Positions 1 to 8,460 are shown, counted from the first letter of the stretch. The stretch: DNA of 64,000 nucleotides from Paucidesulfovibrio longus DSM 6739 (GCF_000420485.1 NZ_ATVA01000011.1:186001-250000), one strand, 5' to 3'. Numbers and translations are program-made. Notes: a model not told the origin generated them from the sequence alone.

Positions 1-1240
1 GGGAAATGACGCCGAACTCGCCGTCGAATCCGGGCTTGCGCATGACCTGCCCCTCGCGCATCCGGCCGATGCCTTCGGCCAGGACCGGGTCCAGGCGGCG
101 GATGTCCTCCAGGGGGGCGCGACGCAGAACGGCCAGTTCCGACCCGAAAGCGCCCACGAGTTCCAGGTAGCGGGCGTGGACCTTCTTGGAACCCGCTCCC
201 ACGCCGAGGATCTCGCCGAGCACTTCCTTGAACGGGATCATGGATTCGAATCCGGGCTGGCCCTGGGGCCGCTGCGGTTCGGCGCGGTCCGCGAGGTCCG
301 CGATGCGGGCGAGCACGCCCCGCGTGACGGGCTTGCCGCAGACCGGGCAAAGCCCGCCGCGCATGGCCGTTTCCTGCGGGTCCATGACCACGCCGCATTT
401 GCGGTGGCCGTCCATGTGGTACTTGCCCTCTTCCGGGAAGAATTCGAGCGTGCCGAGAAATTTGTGGCCCAGGCTTTCGCCGCGCAGGGCGCGATAGATG
501 CCTTCGTAGGAGGCCTCGCCCTGGAAGAGGTTGCACTCGCGGCCGAGCTTTTCGCCGGAATGCGCGTCCGAGTTGGAGATCATCCGGAAACGGTCCAGCG
601 CGCTCCAGGTCCAGTTCATTTCCGGATCGGAGGAGAGGCCCGTTTCCATGGCGAAGATGTGCTGGGAAAGGTCGCCGAAGCATTCCTCCACGGAGTCGAA
701 GCCGGAATTGGAGCCGAAGAGCGCGAACCAGGGGGTCCAGATGTGCGCCGGGACCAGGAAGGCCATGGGGTGCGTCTCCAGGACCATTTCCAGGAGGTTG
801 CGCGAATCCAGGCCGAGGATGGGCCTGCCGTCCGAAGCCAGGTTGCCCACCTGGGCCAGGCGTTCGTTGAAGCGGCGCACGGAATCCAGGTCCGGCATGT
901 AGACGAGGTTGTGGACCTTGCGGACCTTGCCGCCGCGCTTGTAGATGGAGCTGATTTCGGCCTGGAGCATGAAGCGGGTCACCCCGGCCGGATCGCCGTC
1001 CAGGGCGGGGACTTCCGCGCCGATGCCCGCCGGATCCTTGAGCACGTAGAGGCCGCGCCCGTCCTCGCGGAGCTGATCCTCCATCTCGGCGACCCATTCG
1101 GGGTGGGTGAAGTCGCCCGTGCCGAGCACGTCGATTCCCTTGACCCGCGCCCAGGCCGCGAGTCCCCGGAGGTTCAGGTTTTTGCTCGTGGCGCGGGAAA
1201 ACCGGGAGTGGATGTGCAGATCGGCGGTAAAGCGGTCCAT
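1..1240 (-). CDS. PHP-domain endonuclease Q-like protein (3' part cut by window edge)
   Basis: The first 413 codons are present and the gene runs off the left edge. The N-terminus carries a PHP metal motif (ADLHIHSRFSRATS, residues 6-19), followed by GTGDFTHPEW and NSDAHS. A zinc-finger block with HRKCGV and CPVCGKP lies near residues 280-305. This order matches endonuclease Q (EndoQ), which nicks DNA 5' of deaminated bases. EndoQ is about 400-420 residues, so the visible part may be nearly all of that domain. In some bacteria this PHP domain is the front half of a UvrD-type helicase fusion, and whether that is so here cannot be seen. The start is the ATG at 1240; the SD is weak. feoB lies upstream on the same strand but is separated by a terminator. 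Confidence 0.8.
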   Translation of the reverse strand, partial: MDRFTADLHIHSRFSRATSKNLNLRGLAAWARVKGIDVLGTGDFTHPEWVAEMEDQLREDGRGLYVLKDPAGIGAEVPALDGDPAGVTRFMLQAEISSIYKRGGKVRKVHNLVYMPDLDSVRRFNERLAQVGNLASDGRPILGLDSRNLLEMVLETHPMAFLVPAHIWTPWFALFGSNSGFDSVEECFGDLSQHIFAMETGLSSDPEMNWTWSALDRFRMISNSDAHSGEKLGRECNLFQGEASYEGIYRALRGESLGHKFLGTLEFFPEEGKYHMDGHRKCGVVMDPQETAMRGGLCPVCGKPVTRGVLARIADLADRAEPQRPQGQPGFESMIPFKEVLGEILGVGAGSKKVHARYLELVGAFGSELAVLRRAPLEDIRRLDPVLAEGIGRMREGQVMRKPGFDGEFGVIS

Positions 1241-1334
1241 CCGGCCACGATATTCTCTCGCCACGGAGAATGCAAGCGGGACCGGGTCTTGAACCGGGTT
1301 TTGCGGCGTGTTTCAGGCGTATTCGCGCTGCATG

Positions 1335-1372
1335 AAAAAGGCGGCCTTTCCGACATGTTCGGAAAGGCCGCC
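1335..1372 (-). terminator. Intrinsic terminator of the feoAB operon
   Basis: A perfect GC-rich inverted repeat (arms GGCGGCCTTTCCGA) has a short loop and is followed on the minus strand by TTTTT. It sits about 20 nt beyond the feoB stop and isolates feoAB from the PHP-domain gene. Confidence 0.85.
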
Positions 1373-1393
1373 GTCATGACGCGAGGAGCAGGA

Positions 1394-3565
1394 TCAGCCC
1401 AGGCCGGACACGATCTGGTAGGAGACCGTTGCCAGGCCGAAGGCCAGAGCCGTGTTGAAGACCACGGCGAACCCGGCCCAGCCCCAGGACGCCTCCTTGG
1501 CCATGGCGACCACGGTGACGAAGCAGGGCGCATAGAGCAGGATGAAGATGATCAAGGATACCGCGGTGGCCGTGGAGAAGTCCGGGTCCGAGGCGAGCCG
1601 CTGGGAAAGCGGGGCCGCGTCTTCGGGGTCCACGTCGCCCAGGGAATAGGCCGTGCCCAGGGTGGTGACGATGACCTCCTTGGCGGCGATGCCGCCGATG
1701 AGGGCGATGTTCACGCGCCAGTCGAAGCCCGCTGCGCTGGTGACCTTTTCCAGGGCCATGCCCACGCGGCCCGCCACGGAGTTTTGCAGCGCTGCCTCGG
1801 CCTGGTTGTTGTCCACGGCGGTCAGGGAGGCTTCCAGGGCGGGCCGGGCGAGTTCGTCGGCCTGCTCCATCTGGGCCTCGATGGCGGCGCGCTGGGCGTC
1901 GAAGCGTTCCAGAGTTTCCGCCGGAAGCTGCGGGAAGGTCATGGCCGCCCAGAAGAGGATGGAGATGGCCAGAATGACCGTGCCCGCCTTCTTGATGTAC
2001 TGCCAGGCGCGCTCCCAGGTGTGCAGCAGCACGCCGCGCAGGGTGGGCATCCGGTAGGGGGGCAGCTCCATGAGGAAGGGGGTCGGCTCTCCCTTGAGCA
2101 GGGTCATGCGCAGGCCCTTGGCCACGACCAGGGCCATGGCCCAGCCCACCAGGGTGATCCAGAACATGGCGTTGCCCGCGGACTGGGGGAAGAAGGCGGC
2201 CACGAGCAGGATGAACACGGGCACCTTGGCTCCGCAGACCATGAACGGCGCCGTGAGGATCGTTGCCAGCCGTTCCTTGGGGCTGCGCAGGGTGCGCGCG
2301 GCCATGACGCCGGGCACGGCGCAGCCGCCGGGGATGCCGCCGGAGATGATGAAGGGCATCACGGAGCAGCCGTGCAGGCCGAAGGCCTTGAACACGCGGT
2401 CCAGCATGTAGGCCATGCGCGCCATGTAGCCGAGGTCTTCGAGAAACGCGAGCATCAGGAACATGATCACGATCAGGGGCACGAAGCCGAGCACGCCGCC
2501 CACGCCGTCGATCATGCCGGAGACGATCAGGGACTTGAGCAGGCCGTCGGGCAGCAGGGCGCCCGCCGTGTCGCTGAGCCAGCCGAACATGCTTTCGACC
2601 CAGCCCATGGGGATGTCGCCCACGGTGAAGGTCACCTGGAACATGCCGTAGAGCACGAGCAGCATCAGGGCCGGGCCGAACAGGGCGCTGGTCACGACGC
2701 GGTCGATCTTGTCCGATATTTCGATGCGCGTGCGCGAGGTGCCCCGCCGGACCACGCCGCGCTTCATCAGCGAGGCGATGAAGCCGTAGCGGTAATCCGC
2801 GATCACGGCTTCCGGGTCGGTGTTCAGGGTCTTGCGGCAATGGTTTTCCACGCGCTCGGCTATGGCTTCCAGGCTGGCGGAAAGGTCGCCCGCCTTGCGG
2901 CCTTCCACGCGGATCTGCTCGTCGCCTTCGAGATATTTCAGGGCCAGCCAGCGCGCCGGGTAGCGGTCCGTGAGGAAGTGGGCGTTGTTGATCAGCTCCT
3001 CCATTTCCAGCAGGGCCTCGTCCATGTCCGCGCTGTAGGAGATGCGCAGGGGCTTCCACTCGTCCACGGAGTCGGCCACGGCCAGGGCCGCGCGGACCAT
3101 GGCGTCGCGGCCTTCGCCCGTGCGGGCCACGGTTTCGATCACGGGGCAGCCGATCAGCTCGGAAAGCAGGGCCGAGTTGATCTGCATGTCCTTCTTGCGG
3201 ACCTCGTCCATCATGTTCAGCCCCAGGACCAGGGGCGCGCCCATTTCCAGGAGCTGCACGGCCAGGTAGAGGCTGCGCTCCAGGGTGTTGGCGTCGAGCA
3301 CGTCCACCACGGCGTCGGGCCGCTGGCCCAGCAGGAAGTCGCGGGCCGCGATTTCCTCCGCGGTGTAGGCCGTCAGGGAATATGTTCCGGGCAGGTCCAC
3401 AACGCGGATGTTGCGCTCCGCGAGCTTGAAGAAGCCCTCCTTGCAGTCCACGGTCACGCCGGGATAGTTGCCCACGTGCTGCCGCGAGCCCGTGAGGGCG
3501 TTGAAGCTGGTGGTCTTGCCGGAGTTGGGGTTGCCCGTCAGGGCGATGGTCACGGGGCTAGTCAT
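1394..3565 (-). CDS. feoB: Ferrous iron transporter B (GTPase plus permease)
   Basis: 723 residues, normal for FeoB. This inner-membrane protein imports Fe(II) and depends on its N-terminal G domain. G1 is GNPNSGKT (11-18), G3 is DLPG (57-60) and G4 is NMMD (117-120). A helical region follows, then the membrane part with paired gate segments; GGIPGGCAVPGVMAARTL holds the conserved Cys of the first gate region. The ATG overlaps the last 8 bases of feoA, which argues for translational coupling. A Fur-box-like palindrome lies upstream of feoA, so iron repression of the pair is likely. The last third includes a charged, Ala/Glu-rich loop before the final helices. Confidence 0.97.
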   Translation of the reverse strand: MTSPVTIALTGNPNSGKTTSFNALTGSRQHVGNYPGVTVDCKEGFFKLAERNIRVVDLPGTYSLTAYTAEEIAARDFLLGQRPDAVVDVLDANTLERSLYLAVQLLEMGAPLVLGLNMMDEVRKKDMQINSALLSELIGCPVIETVARTGEGRDAMVRAALAVADSVDEWKPLRISYSADMDEALLEMEELINNAHFLTDRYPARWLALKYLEGDEQIRVEGRKAGDLSASLEAIAERVENHCRKTLNTDPEAVIADYRYGFIASLMKRGVVRRGTSRTRIEISDKIDRVVTSALFGPALMLLVLYGMFQVTFTVGDIPMGWVESMFGWLSDTAGALLPDGLLKSLIVSGMIDGVGGVLGFVPLIVIMFLMLAFLEDLGYMARMAYMLDRVFKAFGLHGCSVMPFIISGGIPGGCAVPGVMAARTLRSPKERLATILTAPFMVCGAKVPVFILLVAAFFPQSAGNAMFWITLVGWAMALVVAKGLRMTLLKGEPTPFLMELPPYRMPTLRGVLLHTWERAWQYIKKAGTVILAISILFWAAMTFPQLPAETLERFDAQRAAIEAQMEQADELARPALEASLTAVDNNQAEAALQNSVAGRVGMALEKVTSAAGFDWRVNIALIGGIAAKEVIVTTLGTAYSLGDVDPEDAAPLSQRLASDPDFSTATAVSLIIFILLYAPCFVTVVAMAKEASWGWAGFAVVFNTALAFGLATVSYQIVSGLG

Positions 3566-3803
3566 TGTCGAGCACCTCCACGCTGATGTGGTCGGCCTCG
3601 TTGTTGCGCAGGGTCAGGGTAAAGCCGTTCAGCCGCAGGGCCACGGGGTCGCGCAGGGGAGCCCTGCCCGTGACCGCGATCTCCGTGCCGGGAATCAGGC
3701 CCATCTCGCGGATGCGCCGCCCGAGGTCGCCCTGGGCGCGCACGCTGCGGATGACCGCCTTCTGGTCCACCTTGAGTTTTCGAAGTCCGATGTAGTCTGC
3801 CAT
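3558..3803 (-). CDS. feoA: Ferrous iron transport protein A
   Basis: 81 residues, starting MADYIGLRKLKVDQ. This is a small cytosolic SH3-like protein that works with FeoB. The FeoA core is visible as RRIREMGLIPGTEIAVTGRA and then DPVALRLNGFTLTLRNNEA. The start at 3803 was chosen over an in-frame upstream ATG because a strong GAGGAGA Shine-Dalgarno lies just before it. The gene overlaps feoB by 8 bp. A second FeoA paralogue is divergently encoded about 300 bp away. Confidence 0.95.
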   Translation of the reverse strand: MADYIGLRKLKVDQKAVIRSVRAQGDLGRRIREMGLIPGTEIAVTGRAPLRDPVALRLNGFTLTLRNNEADHISVEVLDND

Positions 3804-3850
3804 AGTCTCCTCAAAGGGGCTTGATGTGTATCGTTCGCAGAGACTGAATA

Positions 3851-3873
3851 TTGACATTGAAAATCATTGTCAA
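3851..3873. promoter_or_regulatory. Fur box upstream of feoAB
   Basis: A 23-bp near-perfect palindrome with arms TTGACATTGA and TCATTGTCAA, 48 bp before the feoA start. Its sequence and symmetry fit the classical Fur operator (GATAATGATAATCATTATC-like), which suggests iron repression of feoAB. Confidence 0.8.
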
Positions 3874-4072
3874 CTAAAAAGAGGTGACGAGGTGTAAATA
3901 ATTGCACAAGCCAAGCGTGGCAAGGGCCCGGCCCGGAGCTGAGACGGGGGAGGCAGGGACTTCCGCGAACGCGGGGCGAAGCGCGTCCCGCGCGCACGGG
4001 TTCGGGAAGCCTCGGGAAGGATATTGTTCGGGGCGCGAGAATGTCGCTTGACGCTCCGGGAGCAAGTAGGTA

Positions 4073-4089
4073 TTGACTCTCGTTCTCAA
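4073..4089. promoter_or_regulatory. Possible second Fur-type operator
   Basis: TTGACTCTCGTTCTCAA is an imperfect palindrome with the same TTGA...TCAA ends as the Fur box upstream of feoAB. It lies 17 bp before the start of the second feoA. The match is weaker than that of the 3851-3873 site. Confidence 0.5.
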
Positions 4090-4106
4090 CAAGGTAGAAT
4101 GCAAGC

Positions 4107-4391
4107 ATGTCGGAAACAAATATGAAAAATCAGCCGCTTTGCCGGTTCCCGCAAGGTTCCCTGGTCCGCGTCGAGGATCTGGCCTCCTGTCGGGGAGCGC
4201 GTTCGCGGCTTTACGCCCTGGGGCTGACCCCCGGCACCGAGCTGGAAGTGATTTCCACTTCCGGGGGGCCTTGCCGTCTGCGGGTGCGCGGCTCGGATTT
4301 GATCATCGGGCACGGCCTCGCCAACAAGATCATCGTCTGCCCCGTGGACCCCTGCGCCTCGGAGTGCCGCATCGAGGACGATCCTTCCTGA
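4107..4391 (+). CDS. Second FeoA-domain protein
   Basis: 94 residues. The FeoA SH3-like core is present: SCRGARSRLYALGLTPGTEL, then PCRLRVRGSDLIIGHGLA. The C-terminal tail holds three cysteines (CPVDPCASEC), unlike the feoA that precedes feoB, so it might bind metal; that is an inference. The start ATG has AAGGTAGAA upstream. The gene is divergent from feoAB and has its own Fur-like palindrome, so it is probably an iron-regulated accessory of the same FeoB. No permease follows it. Confidence 0.9.
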   Translation: MSETNMKNQPLCRFPQGSLVRVEDLASCRGARSRLYALGLTPGTELEVISTSGGPCRLRVRGSDLIIGHGLANKIIVCPVDPCASECRIEDDPS

Positions 4392-4565
4392 TTTTCCTTC
4401 CCTTTCGCCGAGCGGCTGGCTCTCCCTCTCTCCGGCGCGACTTGCGCCGCGTTCTTTGACGCGCTGCGCGGCCGCTTTTGAGCCGCTCTCTTTAGGCACG
4501 GGTCATGCACATATGTTTCAAGAGAAAAATATGCCTATGCTGAACCTTTTCCGGAGAGATGCCGC

Positions 4566-5189
4566 ATGTGCGCCATGACCATCGACAACAACGCCAATTA
4601 CAGCATCTATAACCTGGGCCTCGGCCTGGGGAATTCTTCGTCCACGTCGTCCACGTCCTCCTCGCGCTCGTCCCGCTACGGCGGGGGCGTGGAGAGCATG
4701 AGCACCCAGGAGCTGCGCGCGCAGATCGACAAGCTGCTTGAGGACGTGCCCGTGGGCAGCAGCGGCAAGCTCTCGTTTGCCGACGTCATGGACTACCGCG
4801 ACAAGCTCCGAAACGAGTTCGAAGCCATCGCCAAGGAAGATCTGGAAGCCTTGGGAGTGGATACGGAAAGGGATTTCTCCCTCAGCTACAACGCCACCAC
4901 GGGCAAGGTCACGGTGGACTCCAGCCATCCGGACAAGGCGATCATCGACAAGTATTTCGAGGACACGCCGGAGATGACGGAGGCCTTCGCCAAGATCGTG
5001 ACGCTTTCCAAACTCACGGCCACGGCGGAAAACAAGCTTTCGCCCACGGAGTTCAAGCGCCAGATGCAGACGCAGGCCATGGCCTGGTGGGCCGAGGGCA
5101 ACGGCAGCAGCGACTGGTTCAGCGGAGGCGGCATGATGCTCTCGCCTGCCGGGATGAGCATGCTCGCGGGAGTCAATATTCAGGTCTAG
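4566..5189 (+). CDS. Conserved-looking protein of unknown function
   Basis: 207 residues, not recognised. The N-terminus is an Asn/Ser-rich stretch (a run of Ser/Thr at about 24-37). The rest is soluble and mixed-charge, with the segment SMSTQELRAQIDKLLEDVP and a hydrophobic C-terminus rich in Met and Gly. No signal peptide, membrane helix or catalytic motif is visible. The start is supported by GGAGAG 7 nt before the ATG; a second ATG three codons later is possible. Base composition is like its neighbours. It stands alone between feoA and a ComFB-like gene. Confidence 0.75.
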   Translation: MCAMTIDNNANYSIYNLGLGLGNSSSTSSTSSSRSSRYGGGVESMSTQELRAQIDKLLEDVPVGSSGKLSFADVMDYRDKLRNEFEAIAKEDLEALGVDTERDFSLSYNATTGKVTVDSSHPDKAIIDKYFEDTPEMTEAFAKIVTLSKLTATAENKLSPTEFKRQMQTQAMAWWAEGNGSSDWFSGGGMMLSPAGMSMLAGVNIQV

Positions 5190-5270
5190 CCCGTGGACGA
5201 GCGGAAATTCTTGCCGCGGAAAGCTTGTCGGGCTATTCTGGAACGGAACCTCGAGCAGAAGGAGCGCCCC

Positions 5271-5567
5271 ATGCCCGACATGGACCTGATCGTCCTTGGA
5301 TACGACCTTTCCGGAATCCGCAACAGCAACGAGGCCCGCGTGGCCCGACTGCTGCCGGAAGCATTGAAGGATTTTCCGGACTATGCCCCGGACCAGCTGG
5401 ATGTCGAGGACATCTACGGCCTGACCCTGAACCGCCTGGAACCCCGCTACCGCCAGCGCGGCACGATCCAGCTTTCCGGCCGCACGCCGGACGACGAGAT
5501 CTTGTGGGAAATCGGCAACGCCATCCGCATCGTCCGCGAAAATCCCACGGACGGCCGCACAAGCTGA
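5271..5567 (+). CDS. ComFB-like protein
   Basis: 98 residues. The central segment DVEDIYGLTLNRLEPRYRQR (44-63) followed by DDEILWEIGNAIRIVRENP resembles the late-competence ComFB family, small proteins with a conserved A/L-L-N-x-L-x-P-x-Y motif. ComFB-type proteins have been linked to c-di-GMP binding in cyanobacteria; the role here is unknown. The start at 5271 is preferred over an upstream in-frame ATG at 5193 because AAGGAG precedes it by 6 nt. A strong bidirectional terminator follows. Confidence 0.7.
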   Translation: MPDMDLIVLGYDLSGIRNSNEARVARLLPEALKDFPDYAPDQLDVEDIYGLTLNRLEPRYRQRGTIQLSGRTPDDEILWEIGNAIRIVRENPTDGRTS

Positions 5568-5580
5568 AACGCGCCTCGGA

Positions 5581-5631
5581 AAAATCACAGGGCCGGAATG
5601 CGATCTCCCGCATTCCGGCCCTGTGATTTTT
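5581..5631. terminator. Bidirectional intrinsic terminator
   Basis: 22-bp perfect inverted repeat (5581-5602 and 5609-5630) with a 6-nt loop, bordered by A-rich and T-rich ends. It serves both the ComFB-like gene and the convergent aminotransferase gene. Confidence 0.9.
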
Positions 5632-5644
5632 GTGCGATGGCGGA

Positions 5645-6817
5645 TCAGCGGTTCGCCAGATACCGCTCCAGACGGTCCATGCCCTCGGCGATGTTTTCCA
5701 GGCTGCTGGCGTAGGAGAACCGCAGATAGCCCTCTGCGCCGGGTCCGAAGTCGATGCCGGGGGTCACGCCCACGTGCGCCTTTTCCAGGATGTCGAAGGC
5801 CAGGGCCAGGGAATCCCCGGACACGTGCCTGAAATCCACCAGCACGTAGAACGCGCCCGTGGGCTCATGGGGAATGGACAGGCCCATGCCCCGCAGCCTG
5901 CCGAGCATGTAGCGCCGCCGCTCGTCGTAGATGCGCTTCATGCGTTCCACGTCCTCGGCCGCTTCCTGGAGCGCGGCCACCCCGCCCCATTGGGCGGGCG
6001 CGTTGGCCGAGATGAAGAAGTTCTGGCAGAGCTTCTGCATGGGCCGGATGAACGGCTTGGGCGCGATGAGGTAGCCGAGCCGCCAGCCCGTCATGGCGTA
6101 GAGCTTGGAAAATCCGTTGAAAACGAAACACTTGTCCGTGAATTCGAGGATGGAGTGCTCGCGGCCCTCGTAGACCAGGCCGTGATAGATCTCGTCCGAG
6201 ACGATCCAGGGACCGTTGCCCCGGCCCAGGTCCGCTATGGCCTGCATGCGTTCCTTGGAGAGCAGGGTGCCCGTGGGGTTGGCGGGCGAGTTGATCAGGA
6301 TCGCCTTGGGCTGTTCGCCGAGCCGTTCCCGGATGGCTTCGGGCCGGTACTGGAAGCCGTCCTCCTCGTAGACGCGGATGGGCAGCGGCTCGCCGCCGGG
6401 AAAGCGGATGAAGTTCGCATAGCAGGCGTAGCTGGGGTCGGAGATGACGACCTTGTCCCCGCGTTCCAGGAGCGTGGAAAAGAGCATGAACATGGCCGGC
6501 GAGGTGCCCTGGGTGACGATGATCTGGTCCGGATGGATCTCCACGTCGTACCTGTTCAGGTAGTCCTCGCAGATGGCCTCGCGCAGCTCGATGATGCCCA
6601 GGGAGTGCGTGTAGTGGGTCTGGTTTTCGTCCAGAGCGCGGCAGGCCGCCTCCTTGATGCATTCGGGCGTGTCGAAGTCCGGTTCGCCGATTTCCAGGTG
6701 GACCACGTGGTGGCCTTCGCGTTCCAGCCGCTGGGCGGCTTCCAGGATGTCCATGACCAGGAACGAGGTCATTTCGCGGCAGCGGGCGGATATTTCGGTG
6801 CAGGTGGTGTCGTTCAT
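5645..6817 (-). CDS. Class I/II PLP-dependent aminotransferase
   Basis: 390 residues, the usual length for aspartate aminotransferase-like fold-type I enzymes. Visible are EIGEPDFDTP near the N-terminus, INSPANPTGTLL (substrate and PLP phosphate region), SDEIYHGLVYEG (Asp and Tyr of the PLP site) and FNGFSKLYAMTGWRLGY with the Schiff-base lysine. C-terminal RFSYASS holds the carboxylate-binding Arg. The exact amino-acid substrate cannot be told from sequence. The start ATG has AAAGGT upstream. It stands alone between two terminators. Confidence 0.92.
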   Translation of the reverse strand: MNDTTCTEISARCREMTSFLVMDILEAAQRLEREGHHVVHLEIGEPDFDTPECIKEAACRALDENQTHYTHSLGIIELREAICEDYLNRYDVEIHPDQIIVTQGTSPAMFMLFSTLLERGDKVVISDPSYACYANFIRFPGGEPLPIRVYEEDGFQYRPEAIRERLGEQPKAILINSPANPTGTLLSKERMQAIADLGRGNGPWIVSDEIYHGLVYEGREHSILEFTDKCFVFNGFSKLYAMTGWRLGYLIAPKPFIRPMQKLCQNFFISANAPAQWGGVAALQEAAEDVERMKRIYDERRRYMLGRLRGMGLSIPHEPTGAFYVLVDFRHVSGDSLALAFDILEKAHVGVTPGIDFGPGAEGYLRFSYASSLENIAEGMDRLERYLANR

Positions 6818-6844
6818 GTCCGGACCTTTTGGGGATTGCTTATG

Positions 6845-6884
6845 AAAACGCCCCGCCCGCCCGAATTCGTGGGGGGACGGGGCG
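6845..6884 (-). terminator. Intrinsic terminator after slyD
   Basis: GC-rich hairpin with arms CGCCCCG/CGGGGCG and an EcoRI-like centre, followed on the minus strand by TTTT. It ends transcription of slyD before the aminotransferase gene. Confidence 0.75.
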
Positions 6885-6906
6885 AGCGTTTCCGAGGCTT
6901 CGCGCG

Positions 6907-7332
6907 CTAGCCGATTTCCACCAGGCTGAGCTCGAAGTTCAGGGTCTTGCCCGCCAGAGGCGGATTGCCGTCCAGGGTGACGATGTCCCCTTCCACGGCG
7001 ACCACGGTCAGCTGGGCCGGACCGTGCTCGGTCTGGACCTCGAGGACCATGTCTTCTTCGGGATCCAGGTCCGGCGGCATCTGTTCGCGTTCCACGCGGA
7101 AGATCAGTTCCTCGTTGCGCTCGCCGTAGGCCTCTTCGGGCGGAATGGAGATGGAGCAGCTGTCGCCCGGTTCCATGCCTGCCACGGCCTTTTCAAAGCC
7201 TTCGATGACCATGCCCTCTCCGAGCACGAACTCAAGGGGCTCACGGCCTTCGGAGGAATCGAACTGGGAACCGTCCTCCAGGGTGCCGATGTAATGTACT
7301 TTGACCTTGTCGCCTTGCTTCGCCTTGGCCAT
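6907..7332 (-). CDS. slyD: FKBP-type peptidyl-prolyl isomerase, SlyD family
   Basis: 141 residues. N-terminal FKBP half (KVHYIGTLEDGSQFDSSEGR), insert-in-flap region (EEAYGERNEELIFRVERE), and a returning FKBP strand (VTLDGNPPLAGKTLNFELSLVEIG). This is the layout of SlyD-type cis-trans prolyl isomerase chaperones. It lacks the His/Cys-rich metal-binding tail of E. coli SlyD, so a nickel-delivery role is not supported. The start at 7332 is favoured over a longer in-frame ATG because AAGGAG lies just upstream. trpS is encoded upstream on the same strand but is cut off by a terminator. Confidence 0.93.
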   Translation of the reverse strand: MAKAKQGDKVKVHYIGTLEDGSQFDSSEGREPLEFVLGEGMVIEGFEKAVAGMEPGDSCSISIPPEEAYGERNEELIFRVEREQMPPDLDPEEDMVLEVQTEHGPAQLTVVAVEGDIVTLDGNPPLAGKTLNFELSLVEIG

Positions 7333-7389
7333 GATGGCTCCTTCGTTTGGGCGGTTGATAAAGACCGAGCCTAACACGGCCTTCTGATG

Positions 7390-7423
7390 AAAAAAAGGGG
7401 GGACGACGGATAGTCGATCCCCC
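7390..7423 (-). terminator. Intrinsic terminator after trpS
   Basis: Minus-strand stem GGGGGATCGAC/GTCGTCCCCC with one bulged base, followed by a run of seven T. It sits directly after the trpS stop. Confidence 0.75.
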
Positions 7424-7437
7424 GTGATATCAGTAAA

Positions 7438-8436
7438 CTAGAAATCGAAGTGCAGCAGTTCGCGGACCTTCGAGATGGTTTCGCGGGCAGCCTCGCGGGC
7501 CTTGGCGTTGCCGCTTTCGATGATGGCGCGCAGACGCTCCGGATCGTTTTCGATGGCGGCGCGGCGCTCGTGCAGGGGCGTGAGGAACGCTTCCATGGAC
7601 TGCACGAGGCGCTTCTTGCAATCCACGCAGCCCCAGGAGGTGTCGCGGCAGCCCTTTTCGATCATGGCGCAGGTCTCCGCGTCGGTCATGAGCTTGTGGT
7701 AGGGGTACAGATTGCAGATTTCAGGGTCGCCGGGGTCGCTCTTGCGCTTGCGGTTTTCGTCCGTGAGCATGCCCATGACCTTGGGGGCCACGGTTTCCAT
7801 GGACTCGCCCAGGCCGATGGAGTTGCCGTAGCTCTTGCTCATCTTGCGCCCGTCCAGGCCGGGCAGCTTGGCGTCCGGGGTGAGCAGATCCTTGGGCTCG
7901 GGCAGGTAGTCTCCGCCGGTGATGAAATTGAAGCGGCGGGCGATCTCGCGGCAGAGCTCCAGGTGGGGCAGCTGGTCCTGGCCCACGGGCACGGCTTCGG
8001 GCCGGTACATCAGGATGTCGGAACTCATCAGCACGGGATAGCCCAGGAATCCGTAAGTGTTCAGATCCTTCTGCACGAGCTGCTGCTTCTGTTCCTTATA
8101 GGTGGGGCAGCGCTCCAGCCAGCCGAGCGGGGTGATCATGGAGAGCAGCAGGTGCAGCTCGGCGATTTCCTTGACGGCGGACTGCTGGTAGATCACGCAT
8201 TTGCTCTCGTCCAGACCCGCGGCGACCCAGTCCACCACGAGGCCGGGCACGAAGCCCTTGATCCGCGAGGAGTCGGCGTATTCGCTGGTCAGCGCGTGCC
8301 AGTCCGCCACGAAGAAGAAACAGTCGTAGTCTTCCTGGAGCTTGACCCAGTTGACCAGGACGCCGAAATAGTGGCCCAAGTGAAGCGGTCCGGTGGGGCG
8401 CATGCCCGAAACAATGCGTTTTCTTGTGTTGCTCAT
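7438..8436 (-). CDS. trpS: Tryptophanyl-tRNA synthetase
   Basis: 332 residues, normal length for bacterial TrpRS, a class I synthetase that charges tRNA-Trp. The HIGH-type motif is PLHLGHY (17-23) and the KMSKS motif is intact (GRKMSKSYGNS, near residue 200). VPVGQDQLPHLELCREIARR and the Cys-bearing segment WGCVDCKKRL near the C-terminus are also typical. The gene starts 24 nt after the site-2 protease stop, so the two are probably cotranscribed. The SD is weak. Confidence 0.97.
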   Translation of the reverse strand: MSNTRKRIVSGMRPTGPLHLGHYFGVLVNWVKLQEDYDCFFFVADWHALTSEYADSSRIKGFVPGLVVDWVAAGLDESKCVIYQQSAVKEIAELHLLLSMITPLGWLERCPTYKEQKQQLVQKDLNTYGFLGYPVLMSSDILMYRPEAVPVGQDQLPHLELCREIARRFNFITGGDYLPEPKDLLTPDAKLPGLDGRKMSKSYGNSIGLGESMETVAPKVMGMLTDENRKRKSDPGDPEICNLYPYHKLMTDAETCAMIEKGCRDTSWGCVDCKKRLVQSMEAFLTPLHERRAAIENDPERLRAIIESGNAKAREAARETISKVRELLHFDF

Positions 8437-8460
8437 GATTCTTTGCGGGGTTGGGGGTGA

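Noticed and set aside
176-3586. 1136-residue reading frame on the plus strand
   Set aside because: It is the antisense of the EndoQ-like gene and feoB. Its His/Gly/Arg-rich composition is the usual reverse-strand shadow in GC-rich DNA, with no recognisable domain.
7339-7377. Longer SlyD start at 7377
   Set aside because: The extra 15 residues do not fit the family, and AAGGAG stands directly before the ATG at 7332.
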